Assembly: GCA_902603305.1 (NCBI GenBank)
Contig: CACKUI010000002.1
Location: forward strand, 1 to 64,000
Direction: 5' to 3'
Length of the DNA: 64,000 bases
From: an uncultured Pelagibacteraceae bacterium
GTDB lineage: Bacteria > Pseudomonadota > Alphaproteobacteria > Pelagibacterales > Pelagibacteraceae
The translations under genes were made by a program, and so were the position numbers. Position 1 is the first letter of the stretch. Each line of letters begins with the position of its first letter. Below the pieces are notes generated by a model. The model was given only the letters and a program-made list of their open reading frames with translations. It made no database searches and had not been told where the DNA came from. Positions 31,125 to 41,829 of this stretch are shown here, piece by piece.

Positions 31125-31769
31125 ATGGATAAAGAAGAATTAAAAGAAAACGTGGAGAAAAATATTACTGACGAGGAGTTAAATACCCAATCCAAAGTAA
31201 GCGATAATGCAGATCAAGCAAATGAGGAAAAAAATTTAGAGTCTGAAATAAAAGAAGTTGAAAAACTGACACCCGAAGAAGAGTTAGAAACACTCAAAGA
31301 TAAATTAGCAAGAACATTTGCAGAGATGGAAAATCAAAGACGTAGGTTTGAAAAAGAAAGAGATGACGCATACGAATATGGTGGATATTCTTTTGCTAAA
31401 GAGGCATTAAACTTATTAGATAATCTTGAGAGATCGAAAGTAGCATTGGAGAATGATGAAAAATTAAAGGATACAGATGCACTTAAAAAAATCGTAGATC
31501 ATTTGGACATTATAAACGACGATATGCTTTCAATATTTAAAAAAAATAATATTGAGCCTATAAAGTCAATTAATGAAAAACTTGACCCAAATCTTCACCA
31601 AGCAATGATGGAAGTTGAGGATGATACAAAAGATCCAGGGACCATCGTACAAGAAATTCAAAAAGGCTTTATGATGAAAGACAGATTATTGAGACCTTCT
31701 TTAGTAGGTGTTTCAAAGAAAAAAGCTAAAGAGGTAGAAAATGAAGAGCAAAAAGATGAAAAAAACTAA
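31125..31769 (+). CDS. grpE: Nucleotide exchange factor GrpE
   Basis: MENQRRRFEKERDDAYEYGGYSFAKEALNLLDNLER; upstream of dnaK. Confidence 0.96.
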   Translation: MDKEELKENVEKNITDEELNTQSKVSDNADQANEEKNLESEIKEVEKLTPEEELETLKDKLARTFAEMENQRRRFEKERDDAYEYGGYSFAKEALNLLDNLERSKVALENDEKLKDTDALKKIVDHLDIINDDMLSIFKKNNIEPIKSINEKLDPNLHQAMMEVEDDTKDPGTIVQEIQKGFMMKDRLLRPSLVGVSKKKAKEVENEEQKDEKN

Positions 31770-31848
31770 TAAAAACAACAAAAATTTAAATTTTATAGAC
31801 GGTTGTAGTCTTATAATTAGCACTTATATGACGAAGAGGTATTAAATA

Positions 31849-33768
31849 ATGAGCAAAGTAATAGGAATAGATTTAGGAACAACAAACTCATGTGTAGCTG
31901 TAATGGAGGGTACACAAGCTAAAGTTTTAGAAAATGCTGAAGGAGCAAGAACAACTCCTTCTGTAGTTGCGTTTTCAGATAATGATGAAAAATTAATTGG
32001 ACAGCCTGCAAAAAGACAGGCGGTAACCAATCCAGAAAATACAATATTTGCTGTTAAAAGATTGATTGGAAGAAATTTTGATGATCCTTCTGTAAAAAAA
32101 GATGTTGAGACAGCACCTTTTAAGATCGTTAACTCTGATAAAGGAGATGCATGGATAGAAGCTAAAGGTAACAAATACTCGCCATCTCAAATTTCTGCTT
32201 TTACACTTCAGAAAATGAAAGAAACTGCTGAAAAATATTTAGGCCAAGAAGTTTCTCAAGCTGTAATAACTGTTCCAGCATATTTTAATGATGCACAAAG
32301 ACAGGCAACTAAAGATGCTGGTAAAATAGCAGGTTTAGAAGTTTTAAGAATTATTAACGAACCAACAGCAGCTTCACTTGCATATGGATTAGATAAAAAG
32401 ACAAACAATAAAATTGCAGTTTATGATTTAGGTGGAGGTACTTTTGATGTATCAATTCTTGAGTTAGGAGATGGAGTATTTGAGGTTAAATCAACGAATG
32501 GTGATACTTTCCTAGGTGGTGAAGATTTTGATAATACAATTGTCGAATACCTATTAACTGAATTCAAAAAAGAAAATGGTATTGATTTAAAATCAGACAA
32601 ATTAGCATTACAAAGACTTAAGGAAGCTGCAGAAAAAGCAAAAATTGAATTATCATCTGCTGCTCAAACTGAGATAAATTTACCTTTTATTACAGCAGAT
32701 AAAACTGGCCCTAAACACATTAATATGAAAATGACTAGAGCCAAGTTAGAGGCTCTCGTTGAGGATCTTATTTCTAGAACTATTCCGCCATGTGAAACAG
32801 CCCTTAAAGATGCTGGTTTAAGTGCGAGCGAAATTGATGAAATAATACTTGTTGGTGGAATGACTAGAATGCCAAAAGTAATAGAGGAAGTTAAAAATTT
32901 CTTTGGAAAAGAACCGAACAAATCTGTGAATCCTGATGAAGTTGTTGCAATGGGTGCTGCTATTCAGGCGGGAGTATTGCAAGGAGACGTTAAAGACGTA
33001 CTATTGTTAGATGTTACACCACTATCTCTAGGAATAGAAACTTTAGGTGGAGTTTCAACTAAATTGATAGAGAAAAATACAACAATACCAACTAAGAAAA
33101 GTCAGGTTTTCTCAACAGCAGAAGACAACCAACCTGCAGTTTCAATTAGAGTTTTACAAGGTGAAAGAGATATGGCCTCTGACAACAAGGTGTTAGGTAA
33201 TTTTGAACTAGTGGGTATAGCTCCAGCTCCTAGAGGGGTTCCTCAAATTGAAGTTACGTTTGATATCGATGCAAATGGAATTGTAAATGTTTCTGCAAAA
33301 GATAAGGGGACTGGTAAAGAGCAAAAAATTCAAATTCAAGCGTCAGGTGGTTTAAGTGATGAAGAAATAAACCAAATGGTTAAGGATGCTGAGACAAATA
33401 AAGAAGCTGACAAAAAGAAAAGAGAAGCTGTAGATGCAAGAAACCAAGCTGACACTCTACTTCATTCTACTGAAAAGAATTTAAAAGAGCATGGCAGTAA
33501 AGTTTCTGATGCGGACAAGAAAGCTATTGAAGATGCATCAGCGAATTTAAGAAACGCATTAAAAGGAACTGATGTAGAGGAAATTAAAAAGCAAACTCAA
33601 GATTTGGTTCAAGCTTCAATGAAATTAGGAGAAGCTATTTACAAATCACAACAAAGTACAAAACCTGGTGATGCACCTAAAGATGCAAAAGATGAAGGGA
33701 AAAAAGACGATAATGTTGTTGATGCAGACTTTGAAGAAGTAAAAGACGATAAAGAAAAAAGCGCCTAA
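31849..33768 (+). CDS. dnaK: Molecular chaperone DnaK
   Basis: [19 protein letters not shown]...full-length Hsp70. Confidence 0.99.
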   Translation: MSKVIGIDLGTTNSCVAVMEGTQAKVLENAEGARTTPSVVAFSDNDEKLIGQPAKRQAVTNPENTIFAVKRLIGRNFDDPSVKKDVETAPFKIVNSDKGDAWIEAKGNKYSPSQISAFTLQKMKETAEKYLGQEVSQAVITVPAYFNDAQRQATKDAGKIAGLEVLRIINEPTAASLAYGLDKKTNNKIAVYDLGGGTFDVSILELGDGVFEVKSTNGDTFLGGEDFDNTIVEYLLTEFKKENGIDLKSDKLALQRLKEAAEKAKIELSSAAQTEINLPFITADKTGPKHINMKMTRAKLEALVEDLISRTIPPCETALKDAGLSASEIDEIILVGGMTRMPKVIEEVKNFFGKEPNKSVNPDEVVAMGAAIQAGVLQGDVKDVLLLDVTPLSLGIETLGGVSTKLIEKNTTIPTKKSQVFSTAEDNQPAVSIRVLQGERDMASDNKVLGNFELVGIAPAPRGVPQIEVTFDIDANGIVNVSAKDKGTGKEQKIQIQASGGLSDEEINQMVKDAETNKEADKKKREAVDARNQADTLLHSTEKNLKEHGSKVSDADKKAIEDASANLRNALKGTDVEEIKKQTQDLVQASMKLGEAIYKSQQSTKPGDAPKDAKDEGKKDDNVVDADFEEVKDDKEKSA

Positions 33769-33796
33769 ACTATCAACCATTTGTCTATAACTAGTT

Positions 33797-34927
33797 ATGG
33801 CAAAAAGAGATTACTACGATGTATTGGGTGTTGAAAAAAGTGCAGGTCCAGACCAAATAAAAGCAGCTTATAGAAAACAAGCTGTAAAATATCATCCCGA
33901 TAAAAATAAAGGAGATAAAGCAGCAGAGGAAAAATTCAAAGAAGCTTCAGAGGCTTACCACGTTCTATCAAATTCAGAGAGAAAACAAAATTATGATAAT
34001 TTTGGTCACGCTGCATTTGAAAATGGTGGAGGAGGTGGAAGAAGTGGTTTTGGAAATTTTGACTTTTCTGGCTCTTTTTCAGATATCTTTGAAGACTTTT
34101 TTGGCGAAGGTTTTGGTGGTGGTGGAAGAAGATCAAGAAGATCTAATAACCGTGGATCTGATTTAAGATATGATCTATCTATAAGCCTAGAAGAAGCTTA
34201 TGCTGGAAAGAAACAAGATATTAAATTCTCAACATCTGATAGATGCGCTACTTGTAATGGTTCAGGATCTAAACCAGGTCAAAGTGCAAGCACATGCTCT
34301 ATGTGTGGAGGCCATGGACAAGTTCGTTCTAGCCAAGGTTTTTTCACTGTTCAACAAACATGCCCTCAATGTGCTGGTTCAGGCGAACAAATAACCAATC
34401 CTTGCACAAGTTGTGGTGGTCAAGGTAAAAAGCAAGCAACTAAGCGCCTTTCTGTAACTATTCCTAAAGGAGTAGACGATGGAACTAGGATCAGATTATC
34501 TGGTAAAGGGGAAGCAGGTTCTAGGGGAGCTAGTAATGGTGATCTATATTTATTTATTAATGTTAATACTCACGAACTTTTCAAAAGATCTGAAGAAAAT
34601 TTATTTTTTGAATGCCCAATATCTATTGCAGATGCAGCACTTGGAACTGAATTAAAAATACCTACTATCGATGGTGGAAAAGCAAAAATAAAAATTCCAG
34701 CTGGAACACAAAGTGGAAAACAGTTTAGATTGAGAGAAAAAGGAATGCCATTAATGAGAGGAAATGATTATGGAGACCTTTATGTACAAGTGAACACTGA
34801 AGTGCCAGTATCTTTAAATAAAGAACAAAAAGATTTACTTGAAAAATTTAGAGAAATTGAAAATGAAAAATCAAATCCAAGTATTAAAAAATTCTTTAAA
34901 AAAGCAAAAAGTTTTTGGAAAAATTAG
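33797..34927 (+). CDS. dnaJ: Molecular chaperone DnaJ
   Basis: J domain with HPD, G/F region, four CxxCxGxG-like zinc repeats. Confidence 0.98.
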   Translation: MAKRDYYDVLGVEKSAGPDQIKAAYRKQAVKYHPDKNKGDKAAEEKFKEASEAYHVLSNSERKQNYDNFGHAAFENGGGGGRSGFGNFDFSGSFSDIFEDFFGEGFGGGGRRSRRSNNRGSDLRYDLSISLEEAYAGKKQDIKFSTSDRCATCNGSGSKPGQSASTCSMCGGHGQVRSSQGFFTVQQTCPQCAGSGEQITNPCTSCGGQGKKQATKRLSVTIPKGVDDGTRIRLSGKGEAGSRGASNGDLYLFINVNTHELFKRSEENLFFECPISIADAALGTELKIPTIDGGKAKIKIPAGTQSGKQFRLREKGMPLMRGNDYGDLYVQVNTEVPVSLNKEQKDLLEKFREIENEKSNPSIKKFFKKAKSFWKN

Positions 34928-35029
34928 ATGAAAAAAAAAATTAAATATACAATTTTTGGAATTATTTATGTTTTAGCAATTCTAATTCTGGGCGCGTATT
35001 TTTATAAAGAAGGAATTGGAATAATTTAA
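34928..35029 (+). CDS. Small single-TM protein, 33 aa (not in supplied ORF track)
   Basis: ATG directly after the dnaJ stop: MKKKIKYTIFGIIYVLAILILGAYFYKEGIGII; overlaps the next convergent gene by 4 bp. Confidence 0.45.
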   Translation: MKKKIKYTIFGIIYVLAILILGAYFYKEGIGII

Positions 35030-35727
35030 TTATCTTTTGCTAATCTTATAAATATATCTCCCATACCACCTTGTACTTCCTCAAGAGGAGCATTATTTCT
35101 TAGTTCACAATATTGTCCCGTAACTTCATGACTATCAATAGCAGCAATACTTTGAGAATTACATTTTGTGGCATTATGAAATAAACCAATTACTAGTCTC
35201 TCATCTAATACAAATACTTGATTATTATCAAGTTTATTTCCATCACAAAAATAATCCTTATTTACTTCTCTAGGAAAATCTTTTTTACCGCAGGGATTTT
35301 TTATTGTCAGAACAAAAAATTCTTTTTCACCATCTGTAAAAGTATATTTCATTTTTATTACTTTAGAGTATTTCATCAAATCACACGAGCATGGATAACA
35401 ACACTTATGATAAAATCCACATATTTTCTCTTCATTTTCAGCATTTTTAAGATAAACAAATTCTGGTTTGCTATTTGGATCAATCAATGATCCAGAAACA
35501 GCACAATATAACTTGTTGTATTCTACAAAATCTTGGTATTTGATCTCTTTAGTTAAAATATGTTTAAAAAATTTTGGACCTGCAGCATTTCTATTTTGAT
35601 CGGGGAAAATTTTTGGCCAATCTTTTACTAAATCAGCATAATAATTAAATTGATTTGAATATGTTGGTTTTATTGAACTAAAAGTTACTAGTAGAAAAAA
35701 AATTGTAAAATATTTTAATTTTTGCAT
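35026..35727 (-). CDS. Exported Cys-rich hypothetical protein
   Basis: Signal peptide; CGFYHKCCYPCSCDLMKY; no family recognised. Confidence 0.6.
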   Translation of the reverse strand: MQKLKYFTIFFLLVTFSSIKPTYSNQFNYYADLVKDWPKIFPDQNRNAAGPKFFKHILTKEIKYQDFVEYNKLYCAVSGSLIDPNSKPEFVYLKNAENEEKICGFYHKCCYPCSCDLMKYSKVIKMKYTFTDGEKEFFVLTIKNPCGKKDFPREVNKDYFCDGNKLDNNQVFVLDERLVIGLFHNATKCNSQSIAAIDSHEVTGQYCELRNNAPLEEVQGGMGDIFIRLAKDN

Positions 35728-35783
35728 GATCTAGTATTTAGAATACTTTAATTAATTTACTTATTGAATTGAGTGTTATTGTC

Positions 35784-37223
35784 CTATTTTTTCTGATTTA
35801 CTTCTATTGTTTTATTAAATTCATTTATTTTAAGTAACTGAGAGGAACCATCAGTCCAAACTATTTTTACTGAAATATTTTTTTCACTCTCTCTAATACC
35901 ATAATGAGCCACGGGTTCCATCTGGCATAGATATCCAGAGCCAGCATCTATGGTTTTAGCATGATTTCTGAAGTTTGAATTAAGTATAACTGTTGCTCCT
36001 CTTGCAGGTGCACCATACTTATTTAAAGGTTTAATTCTTATATAATTGAAGTCTTTTTTAATGTCTGCTTTATACATTGTGAGTGGTTGCATGCCAGATT
36101 CTCCATGAGAAACTAATAATTCTAAAATTCCATCTTTATCTATATCCGCCACTGCAGCACCTGTTCCTAAACCATTAGATTCGTATGCATTTTGAATTTT
36201 TATCTCTTCAAAAAATCCATTGTCTTTTATTTTGAATAATTTATTTGGTTCCCCAATATTATTCATGAATATTTCATCATAGCCGTCATTATCAAAGTCT
36301 GCTGATATCACCGTTCTAATTCTAGTAGGAATATTGTAGGTTGGAGTAGCGATATCTTTAAATTTGTTATTTTCTAATACAAAAGCCCTATGATAACCGT
36401 TCCAATTGGATGTGATTATATCTAATCTCCCTCTATAAAGTATGTCTGATAAAGTTGTACCTCTTCCATTTTCATATTGATCATCAATTTTATAATCCTC
36501 AGCTATATCCTGAAAGAAACCATCAGAATTATAATATAAAAAATTTTTTCCTCTTTCATTTGCAGCAAATATGTCAGTTTTTCCTGATAAAATATTTCCT
36601 GCAACTACAGCTCTTCCACCAGTTATTTTATCAATTTTAAGCTGCTCTGCTAAATCTAGTATTTGTCCAGAACTTTGTTCATAAAACCTAGTTGGGCCCC
36701 CGTAATTGGCAACATATATGCCATATTTTCCATCACCATTTCTATCCACACAAACAACAGACCTACCAGCAGTTAAGTTTAAATTTTTTTTGTTAATTCC
36801 TTTTTCAAATAAATCAATAAAACTATCACTAGTGATGTCAATCAATCTATCTGAATATTTTTTTTCACCACTATAGGTATCGGTATTTAAAAAATAAATT
36901 TCTTCAAATCCATCTTTATCAATATCACAAGCAGCAACTCCAATTGTTTTTCTTTTAGCATCATCAAAGATTTCATTTTTATTTATATTTATAAGTTTCC
37001 CATTTTGGTAGGACAAAGCTAAGTTTGAAAAACCAAACCCAGTAACGACAAATTCATATTTATCATCTTGGTTTACATCTGTAACGGACACACCATAACT
37101 CAGTCTAAAATCATTATTTTCAATTAAAGATGTAATGTCTTTAAAAAAGTCAGCTTTAGATTGATTGATAGACACGAAAAAAACCAAAACCAAAAATAAT
37201 TTTAAAAGGTATTTAATAACCAT
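35784..37223 (-). CDS. Exported FG-GAP/VCBS repeat protein with ASPIC/UnbV C-terminal domain
   Basis: Repeats of DxDxDG type (DIDKDGFEEIYF, DFDNDGYDEIFM, DIDKDGILELLV); C-terminal GAPARGATV...IDAGSGYLCQMEPVAHYGI. Confidence 0.85.
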   Translation of the reverse strand: MVIKYLLKLFLVLVFFVSINQSKADFFKDITSLIENNDFRLSYGVSVTDVNQDDKYEFVVTGFGFSNLALSYQNGKLININKNEIFDDAKRKTIGVAACDIDKDGFEEIYFLNTDTYSGEKKYSDRLIDITSDSFIDLFEKGINKKNLNLTAGRSVVCVDRNGDGKYGIYVANYGGPTRFYEQSSGQILDLAEQLKIDKITGGRAVVAGNILSGKTDIFAANERGKNFLYYNSDGFFQDIAEDYKIDDQYENGRGTTLSDILYRGRLDIITSNWNGYHRAFVLENNKFKDIATPTYNIPTRIRTVISADFDNDGYDEIFMNNIGEPNKLFKIKDNGFFEEIKIQNAYESNGLGTGAAVADIDKDGILELLVSHGESGMQPLTMYKADIKKDFNYIRIKPLNKYGAPARGATVILNSNFRNHAKTIDAGSGYLCQMEPVAHYGIRESEKNISVKIVWTDGSSQLLKINEFNKTIEVNQKK

Positions 37224-37264
37224 AATTATTGTATATTGTTAAAAAAATATATTAAAAAAATTTA

Positions 37265-38041
37265 ATGAGCAAAGTAAATTTAGCGATATCTGGTTGCATG
37301 GGACGAATGGGCCAACAACTGGTAAAATCTTCAAGAGTTGATAAAAATTTTAAACTAACAACACTTACAGAAAGTAGATTAATAAAAAAAAAAATTTCTG
37401 GAATTAAACCTAGTTTTAATAATGAAAATTCCTTCAAAAATGTTGATTTAATTATCGATTTTACAGTCCCTAATTGTACTTTTGAAATTCTTAAAATTGC
37501 ATCAAAGCTTAAAAAAAGAGTTGTTATTGGTACAACTGGATTTACCAAAAAAGAAGAGAGTCTTATTAAAAAATTTTCAAATAAAATTCCAATACTGAAA
37601 GCTGGAAACATGAGCTTAGGCATAAATTTGTTAATGTATTTAACTGAAATAGCATCTAAATCATTAGGAAATAATTTTTTAAGTAAAGTATATGAGGTTC
37701 ACCATAAATATAAGATAGACTATCCATCTGGAACAGCATTAATGTTGGGTAAAGGAATTGCTGTTGGCAAAAATAAAGATTTTTATAATTTATTTGGAAA
37801 AAAATATCTTAATAAAAAAAATTTTCCTTATGGGAAAAAAATAAATTTTAACTCAATACGAAAAGGTAAAACAGTTGGTGAACACGAAGTTAAATTTTCG
37901 AGTGGAAAAGAAATTATTACATTAAATCACGAAGCATTTGATAGAGCTTTATACAGTGAAGGAGCTTTGACAGCTGGAAAATGGTTAATGAAAAAAAAAC
38001 CGGGTTTATATTCGATGCGTGATGTTTTAAATTTTAAATGA
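37265..38041 (+). CDS. dapB: 4-hydroxy-tetrahydrodipicolinate reductase
   Basis: NLAISGCMGRMGQQLV, EVHHKYKIDYPSGTAL. Confidence 0.95.
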   Translation: MSKVNLAISGCMGRMGQQLVKSSRVDKNFKLTTLTESRLIKKKISGIKPSFNNENSFKNVDLIIDFTVPNCTFEILKIASKLKKRVVIGTTGFTKKEESLIKKFSNKIPILKAGNMSLGINLLMYLTEIASKSLGNNFLSKVYEVHHKYKIDYPSGTALMLGKGIAVGKNKDFYNLFGKKYLNKKNFPYGKKINFNSIRKGKTVGEHEVKFSSGKEIITLNHEAFDRALYSEGALTAGKWLMKKKPGLYSMRDVLNFK

Positions 38042-38691
38042 GTGAGGAGCAAAGGGCAAAAATTGTTCTTCGAACTTTAAATAAAATATATCCAAAGACG
38101 CCAATTCCTCTTAAACACAGAAATATTTTTACTTTACTAGTTTCTGTTCTTTTATCTGCACAGTGTACAGACGTAAATGTTAATAATGTTACTAAAAATA
38201 TATATCCAAAATATAACAAGCCTGAACACTTTGTTAAATTGGGAAGAAAAAAAATTGAAAAACTAATACGAAGTATTGGTATTTTCAGAGTTAAAGCCAA
38301 AAGTGTATATAATTTATCAAAAACTTTAGTTGAAAAATACAACGGAAAAGTTCCAAAAACCTTCGAACAACTTGAAGAATTACCGGGTGTTGGGCACAAA
38401 ACAGCAAGTGTGGTCATGTCTCAAGGATTTGGATATGCTGCTTTTCCAGTGGACACTCATATACATAGGCTTGCACAAAGATGGGGTTTGACTAATGGAA
38501 AGAATGTCGTTCAAACAGAAGAAGATCTTAAAAGACTTTTCCCTAAAAAATATTGGAATAAGTTACATCTTCAAATAATTTATTATGGGAGAGAATATTG
38601 CAAAGCAAGAGAGTGCTATGGTTTATCTTGTAAAATCTGTACTACTTGTTATCCTAAGAGAAAAAAACCACTTATAACCAAGAAAGCATAA
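38038..38691 (+). CDS. nth: Endonuclease III
   Basis: HhH LPGVGHKTASVV; C-terminal CxxxxCxxCxxC 4Fe-4S pattern. Confidence 0.96.
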   Translation: MSEEQRAKIVLRTLNKIYPKTPIPLKHRNIFTLLVSVLLSAQCTDVNVNNVTKNIYPKYNKPEHFVKLGRKKIEKLIRSIGIFRVKAKSVYNLSKTLVEKYNGKVPKTFEQLEELPGVGHKTASVVMSQGFGYAAFPVDTHIHRLAQRWGLTNGKNVVQTEEDLKRLFPKKYWNKLHLQIIYYGREYCKARECYGLSCKICTTCYPKRKKPLITKKA

Positions 38692-38694
38692 ATA

Positions 38695-39624
38695 ATGAAA
38701 ATATTAGGAATTGGAAACGCAATAGTAGATGTGATTTGCAAAGTTGAAGATGAATTTATCACTAAAAATAATTTAACAAAAAGTACTATGAAATTAATTT
38801 TTGACGATAAAGAATTTAAAGATTTATTATCTAGTCTCAAAATAGAAAAAACTGTTTCAGGGGGGTCTGTTGCTAATTCAATAGTTGGTTTATCTCAACT
38901 TGGAAATAAAGTAGGTTTTATAGGTAAAGTTAATGACGATGATCTTGGTGAAAAATATGAAGATGGTCTAAAGCAGGAGAATGTTAAATATTTTTATTCA
39001 AAGAAAAAAGAAGAACTGCCTACCGGAACATGTTTGATTTTAGTTACACCAGACTCTGAAAGAACAATGTGTACCTTCTTAGGAACTGCAGGTAAAATAA
39101 ATGAAAACGACGTTAGCTCAGATGCAATTAAACAAAGTGAAACAATACTCTTAGAAGGTTACCTTTGGGATGAAGGTGAGCCTAAGAAAGCTTTTGAAAA
39201 AGCAATTCAAAGTGCTAACAAAGTTGCAATGTCTTTATCTGATCAGTTTTGCGTTGACAGACACAAACCTCATTTTTTAGAACTGGTTAAAAACAAATTA
39301 GATATAACTTTTGCGAATGAACAAGAAATAATGTCATTAATAGATGCAAAGTCTTTTGATGAAGTAATAAGTTTTTCGAAATCTCTTGGCAAAATAATTG
39401 TTTTAACAAGGGGTGAAAAAGGAGCTGTTGCTATTAATGGAGATGATGTTGCTGAATGTGGAATTAAAGAAGGTCTCAAAATAATTGACTTAACTGGAGC
39501 TGGAGACCTTTTCGCAGCAGGTTTTTTGCATGGACATGTAAATAATATGACACTTAAAGAGAGTTTGGACAAAGGAACTGAGATGTCTTCTAAAGTAATT
39601 CAACAAATTGGGGCTAGACTTTAA
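38695..39624 (+). CDS. PfkB-family carbohydrate/nucleoside kinase
   Basis: GIGNAIVDVICKVEDEF, DLTGAGDLFAAGFLHG. Confidence 0.92.
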   Translation: MKILGIGNAIVDVICKVEDEFITKNNLTKSTMKLIFDDKEFKDLLSSLKIEKTVSGGSVANSIVGLSQLGNKVGFIGKVNDDDLGEKYEDGLKQENVKYFYSKKKEELPTGTCLILVTPDSERTMCTFLGTAGKINENDVSSDAIKQSETILLEGYLWDEGEPKKAFEKAIQSANKVAMSLSDQFCVDRHKPHFLELVKNKLDITFANEQEIMSLIDAKSFDEVISFSKSLGKIIVLTRGEKGAVAINGDDVAECGIKEGLKIIDLTGAGDLFAAGFLHGHVNNMTLKESLDKGTEMSSKVIQQIGARL

Positions 39625-39628
39625 ATAA

Positions 39629-39739
39629 TTATTTTTTCTTTCTTTTAAAACTACCCTTGCCCTTTTTTGGCTTTATTACTCGAGTTTTATATTTTGGTGT
39701 TAATAAATCTTTAGCAATAAAATTTTTTTTTGGTTTCAT
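39629..39739 (-). CDS. 36-aa ArfA-like small basic protein (not in supplied ORF track)
   Basis: MKPKKNFIAKDLLTPKYKTRVIKPKKGKGSFKRKKK; LL.P...RV.K.KKGKGS[YF].RK pattern resembles ArfA. ATG 2 nt after upstream stop. Confidence 0.6.
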   Translation of the reverse strand: MKPKKNFIAKDLLTPKYKTRVIKPKKGKGSFKRKKK

Positions 39740-39741
39740 GA

Positions 39742-41829
39742 TTATTTTTTTCTTAGCCAGAATTGGTACATTCCTTTAAATATATCTGGATGTTTAATCT
39801 CAAATTCATTCCAATTCATCAAAGATGTAAAATTTTTATCATCTTTATAATAATTTGAGTAATCTTTTTTTAAAGAAGAATTTGCAAAACCTAAAAATTC
39901 TAAATTATATTTTTGGATTAATTTTGAAATTTTTGGCAAAGTAAAGCGATGCTCTTGAACATGAAAAACTAGATCTCTCAGACTTGATGTTGTATGAAAA
40001 TCATAATTGAAATTAAGTTTTTGTAATGGAATATTTTTTTTGTCATTTTTTATAATTTCTCTAAAATTTCTAATATCTTTTAAGTTATTTTTAAATTTTC
40101 TCTCTTTTAATAATTCCCTTGTTTCAACTATATGTTTCCTAGCATATTCACTGTACAAGCCTAGTTTAATAAAACCACCAGGTTCTAAAATATCTAGTAG
40201 TATATTTAATCCTTTTTCAGGGTTCTCTAGGTGATGCAGTACTCCCATACATTCAATAACATTAAACTTTCTTTTTAAACTTAATAATTTCAATAAATCA
40301 GTATGTAAAAATTCAATATTATTAATATTTAATTCCTGCATTCTTCTCTTAGCAAATGCTAGGCTTGATAAACTTAGGTCAATAGCAAGAATATTTGAAT
40401 TTTCGTAATCAATTCTTCTTGCCAGTTGATGCCCTGTTCCACATCCAGCTATTAGTATGTTCCACTTTATTTTTTCATTTTCTGGATTAATTTTATTTGG
40501 CTGTATATCATGATTTAATTCTTCAAAAAAATTTACTTTAGGGAGATAATTTGCATATCTCCAGCGTGGATATGGATTTTCCTCGTATTGATCTCTTACC
40601 TTATTTGATATGCTATCGGATATTTCTGTTGATTTTATGTGTTTTTTAAGATCTTTTTCTTTTAAAAAATCATGAATCTGGATTTTTATAAGGTCATTAA
40701 ATAATTGATTTTTTGAAAGGTGATTTTTAAACTTATTTATTAGTATTTCTGAATTGCTAAGTGGAATATAGCATGCAAGAATTGCAACATCTTGCTCGTT
40801 TATTGTATCAGATTTTTCAATTTTTAATTTCAAGTCTTCGACTAAATTTATTTCATCATCAGATTGGAAAAAAATATACTCATTAAGAAATGACTGTTCG
40901 GCAAATGATAAAATAAAATCAGAATAGTTTTCTGATAAATTTTGTTTATTATTTTTAATTGTAAATAATATTTCTTTTCTAATTGTGTATAAAAACTTTT
41001 CTAAAAACTGATCCCTGATTAGAGATTTTTGTAATATTAAATGAAAAAGTTTTTTTTTTAATACTAACTGAACTAACTGATTGCTTATCATATTGGCACT
41101 AGTTTCAATTAGTTTTTCGAATTTCTTTTTATCTTCATCAAAAATAATTAATTGTTTTGCGTTATTGAATAAATAATTATGATTTATTGAGTTTTTTTCG
41201 TATAGAAATTCAAAAATTTTTACTAAGTCTTTACTGTTATTTTCTGTAATATTATTAAGTCGTAACGTATTGAATAAGTCTACAGCACCTGAAATACCCA
41301 TATAATTTTCTGAATCTAACTCAAATATTTTTTTATAGCAGTTTAAAGCCTCTTTAAAATTTCTCATTTCTTTAAATATCTGTGCTTGAAGTCCATAACA
41401 ATTAAGATTAGACGGCTGAATTTGTGTTACCTTTTTTAAATAATTCAACGCTTGTTGAAATTTGCCTTGGTTTTTATAGAGAATACCTAGATTATAATTA
41501 GGATCTGCAAAATCACTTTTTAAAGATATGGCCTTATTGTAGTGTAAAATTGCTTGATTGAATTCTCCATTTTTAAAAAAAATATTTGCTAAGTTATTAT
41601 TAACGAATGGATTGTTTGGCTCTAAATTTACGACTTTTAAAAAATATTCTTTTGCTTTATTTTCTCTGCCAGTTTCTGCAAATAAGGTGCCTAAATAATT
41701 TATACAATTTATGTTTTTAGAATCTTTTTTCAATATTTCTTCATATAATTTCTCTGCTGCATAAAAATTTTTATTTTGATGATTTTTAATTGCTTTAGAT
41801 AACAAATTTTTAATTGCTGATTGACTCAT
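39742..41829 (-). CDS. TPR-repeat protein with C-terminal SAM-dependent methyltransferase domain
   Basis: Tandem TPRs; VRDQYEENPYPRW; ILIAGCGTGHQLA; IECMGVLHHLENPEKGL. Confidence 0.88.
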   Translation of the reverse strand: MSQSAIKNLLSKAIKNHQNKNFYAAEKLYEEILKKDSKNINCINYLGTLFAETGRENKAKEYFLKVVNLEPNNPFVNNNLANIFFKNGEFNQAILHYNKAISLKSDFADPNYNLGILYKNQGKFQQALNYLKKVTQIQPSNLNCYGLQAQIFKEMRNFKEALNCYKKIFELDSENYMGISGAVDLFNTLRLNNITENNSKDLVKIFEFLYEKNSINHNYLFNNAKQLIIFDEDKKKFEKLIETSANMISNQLVQLVLKKKLFHLILQKSLIRDQFLEKFLYTIRKEILFTIKNNKQNLSENYSDFILSFAEQSFLNEYIFFQSDDEINLVEDLKLKIEKSDTINEQDVAILACYIPLSNSEILINKFKNHLSKNQLFNDLIKIQIHDFLKEKDLKKHIKSTEISDSISNKVRDQYEENPYPRWRYANYLPKVNFFEELNHDIQPNKINPENEKIKWNILIAGCGTGHQLARRIDYENSNILAIDLSLSSLAFAKRRMQELNINNIEFLHTDLLKLLSLKRKFNVIECMGVLHHLENPEKGLNILLDILEPGGFIKLGLYSEYARKHIVETRELLKERKFKNNLKDIRNFREIIKNDKKNIPLQKLNFNYDFHTTSSLRDLVFHVQEHRFTLPKISKLIQKYNLEFLGFANSSLKKDYSNYYKDDKNFTSLMNWNEFEIKHPDIFKGMYQFWLRKK

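Noticed and set aside
31802-31829. Possible sigma-32 promoter upstream of dnaK (GTTG-N17-CTTATAT)
   Set aside because: The -35 is imperfect and the implied start site would fall in or next to the GAGG ribosome-binding sequence, so support is too weak.
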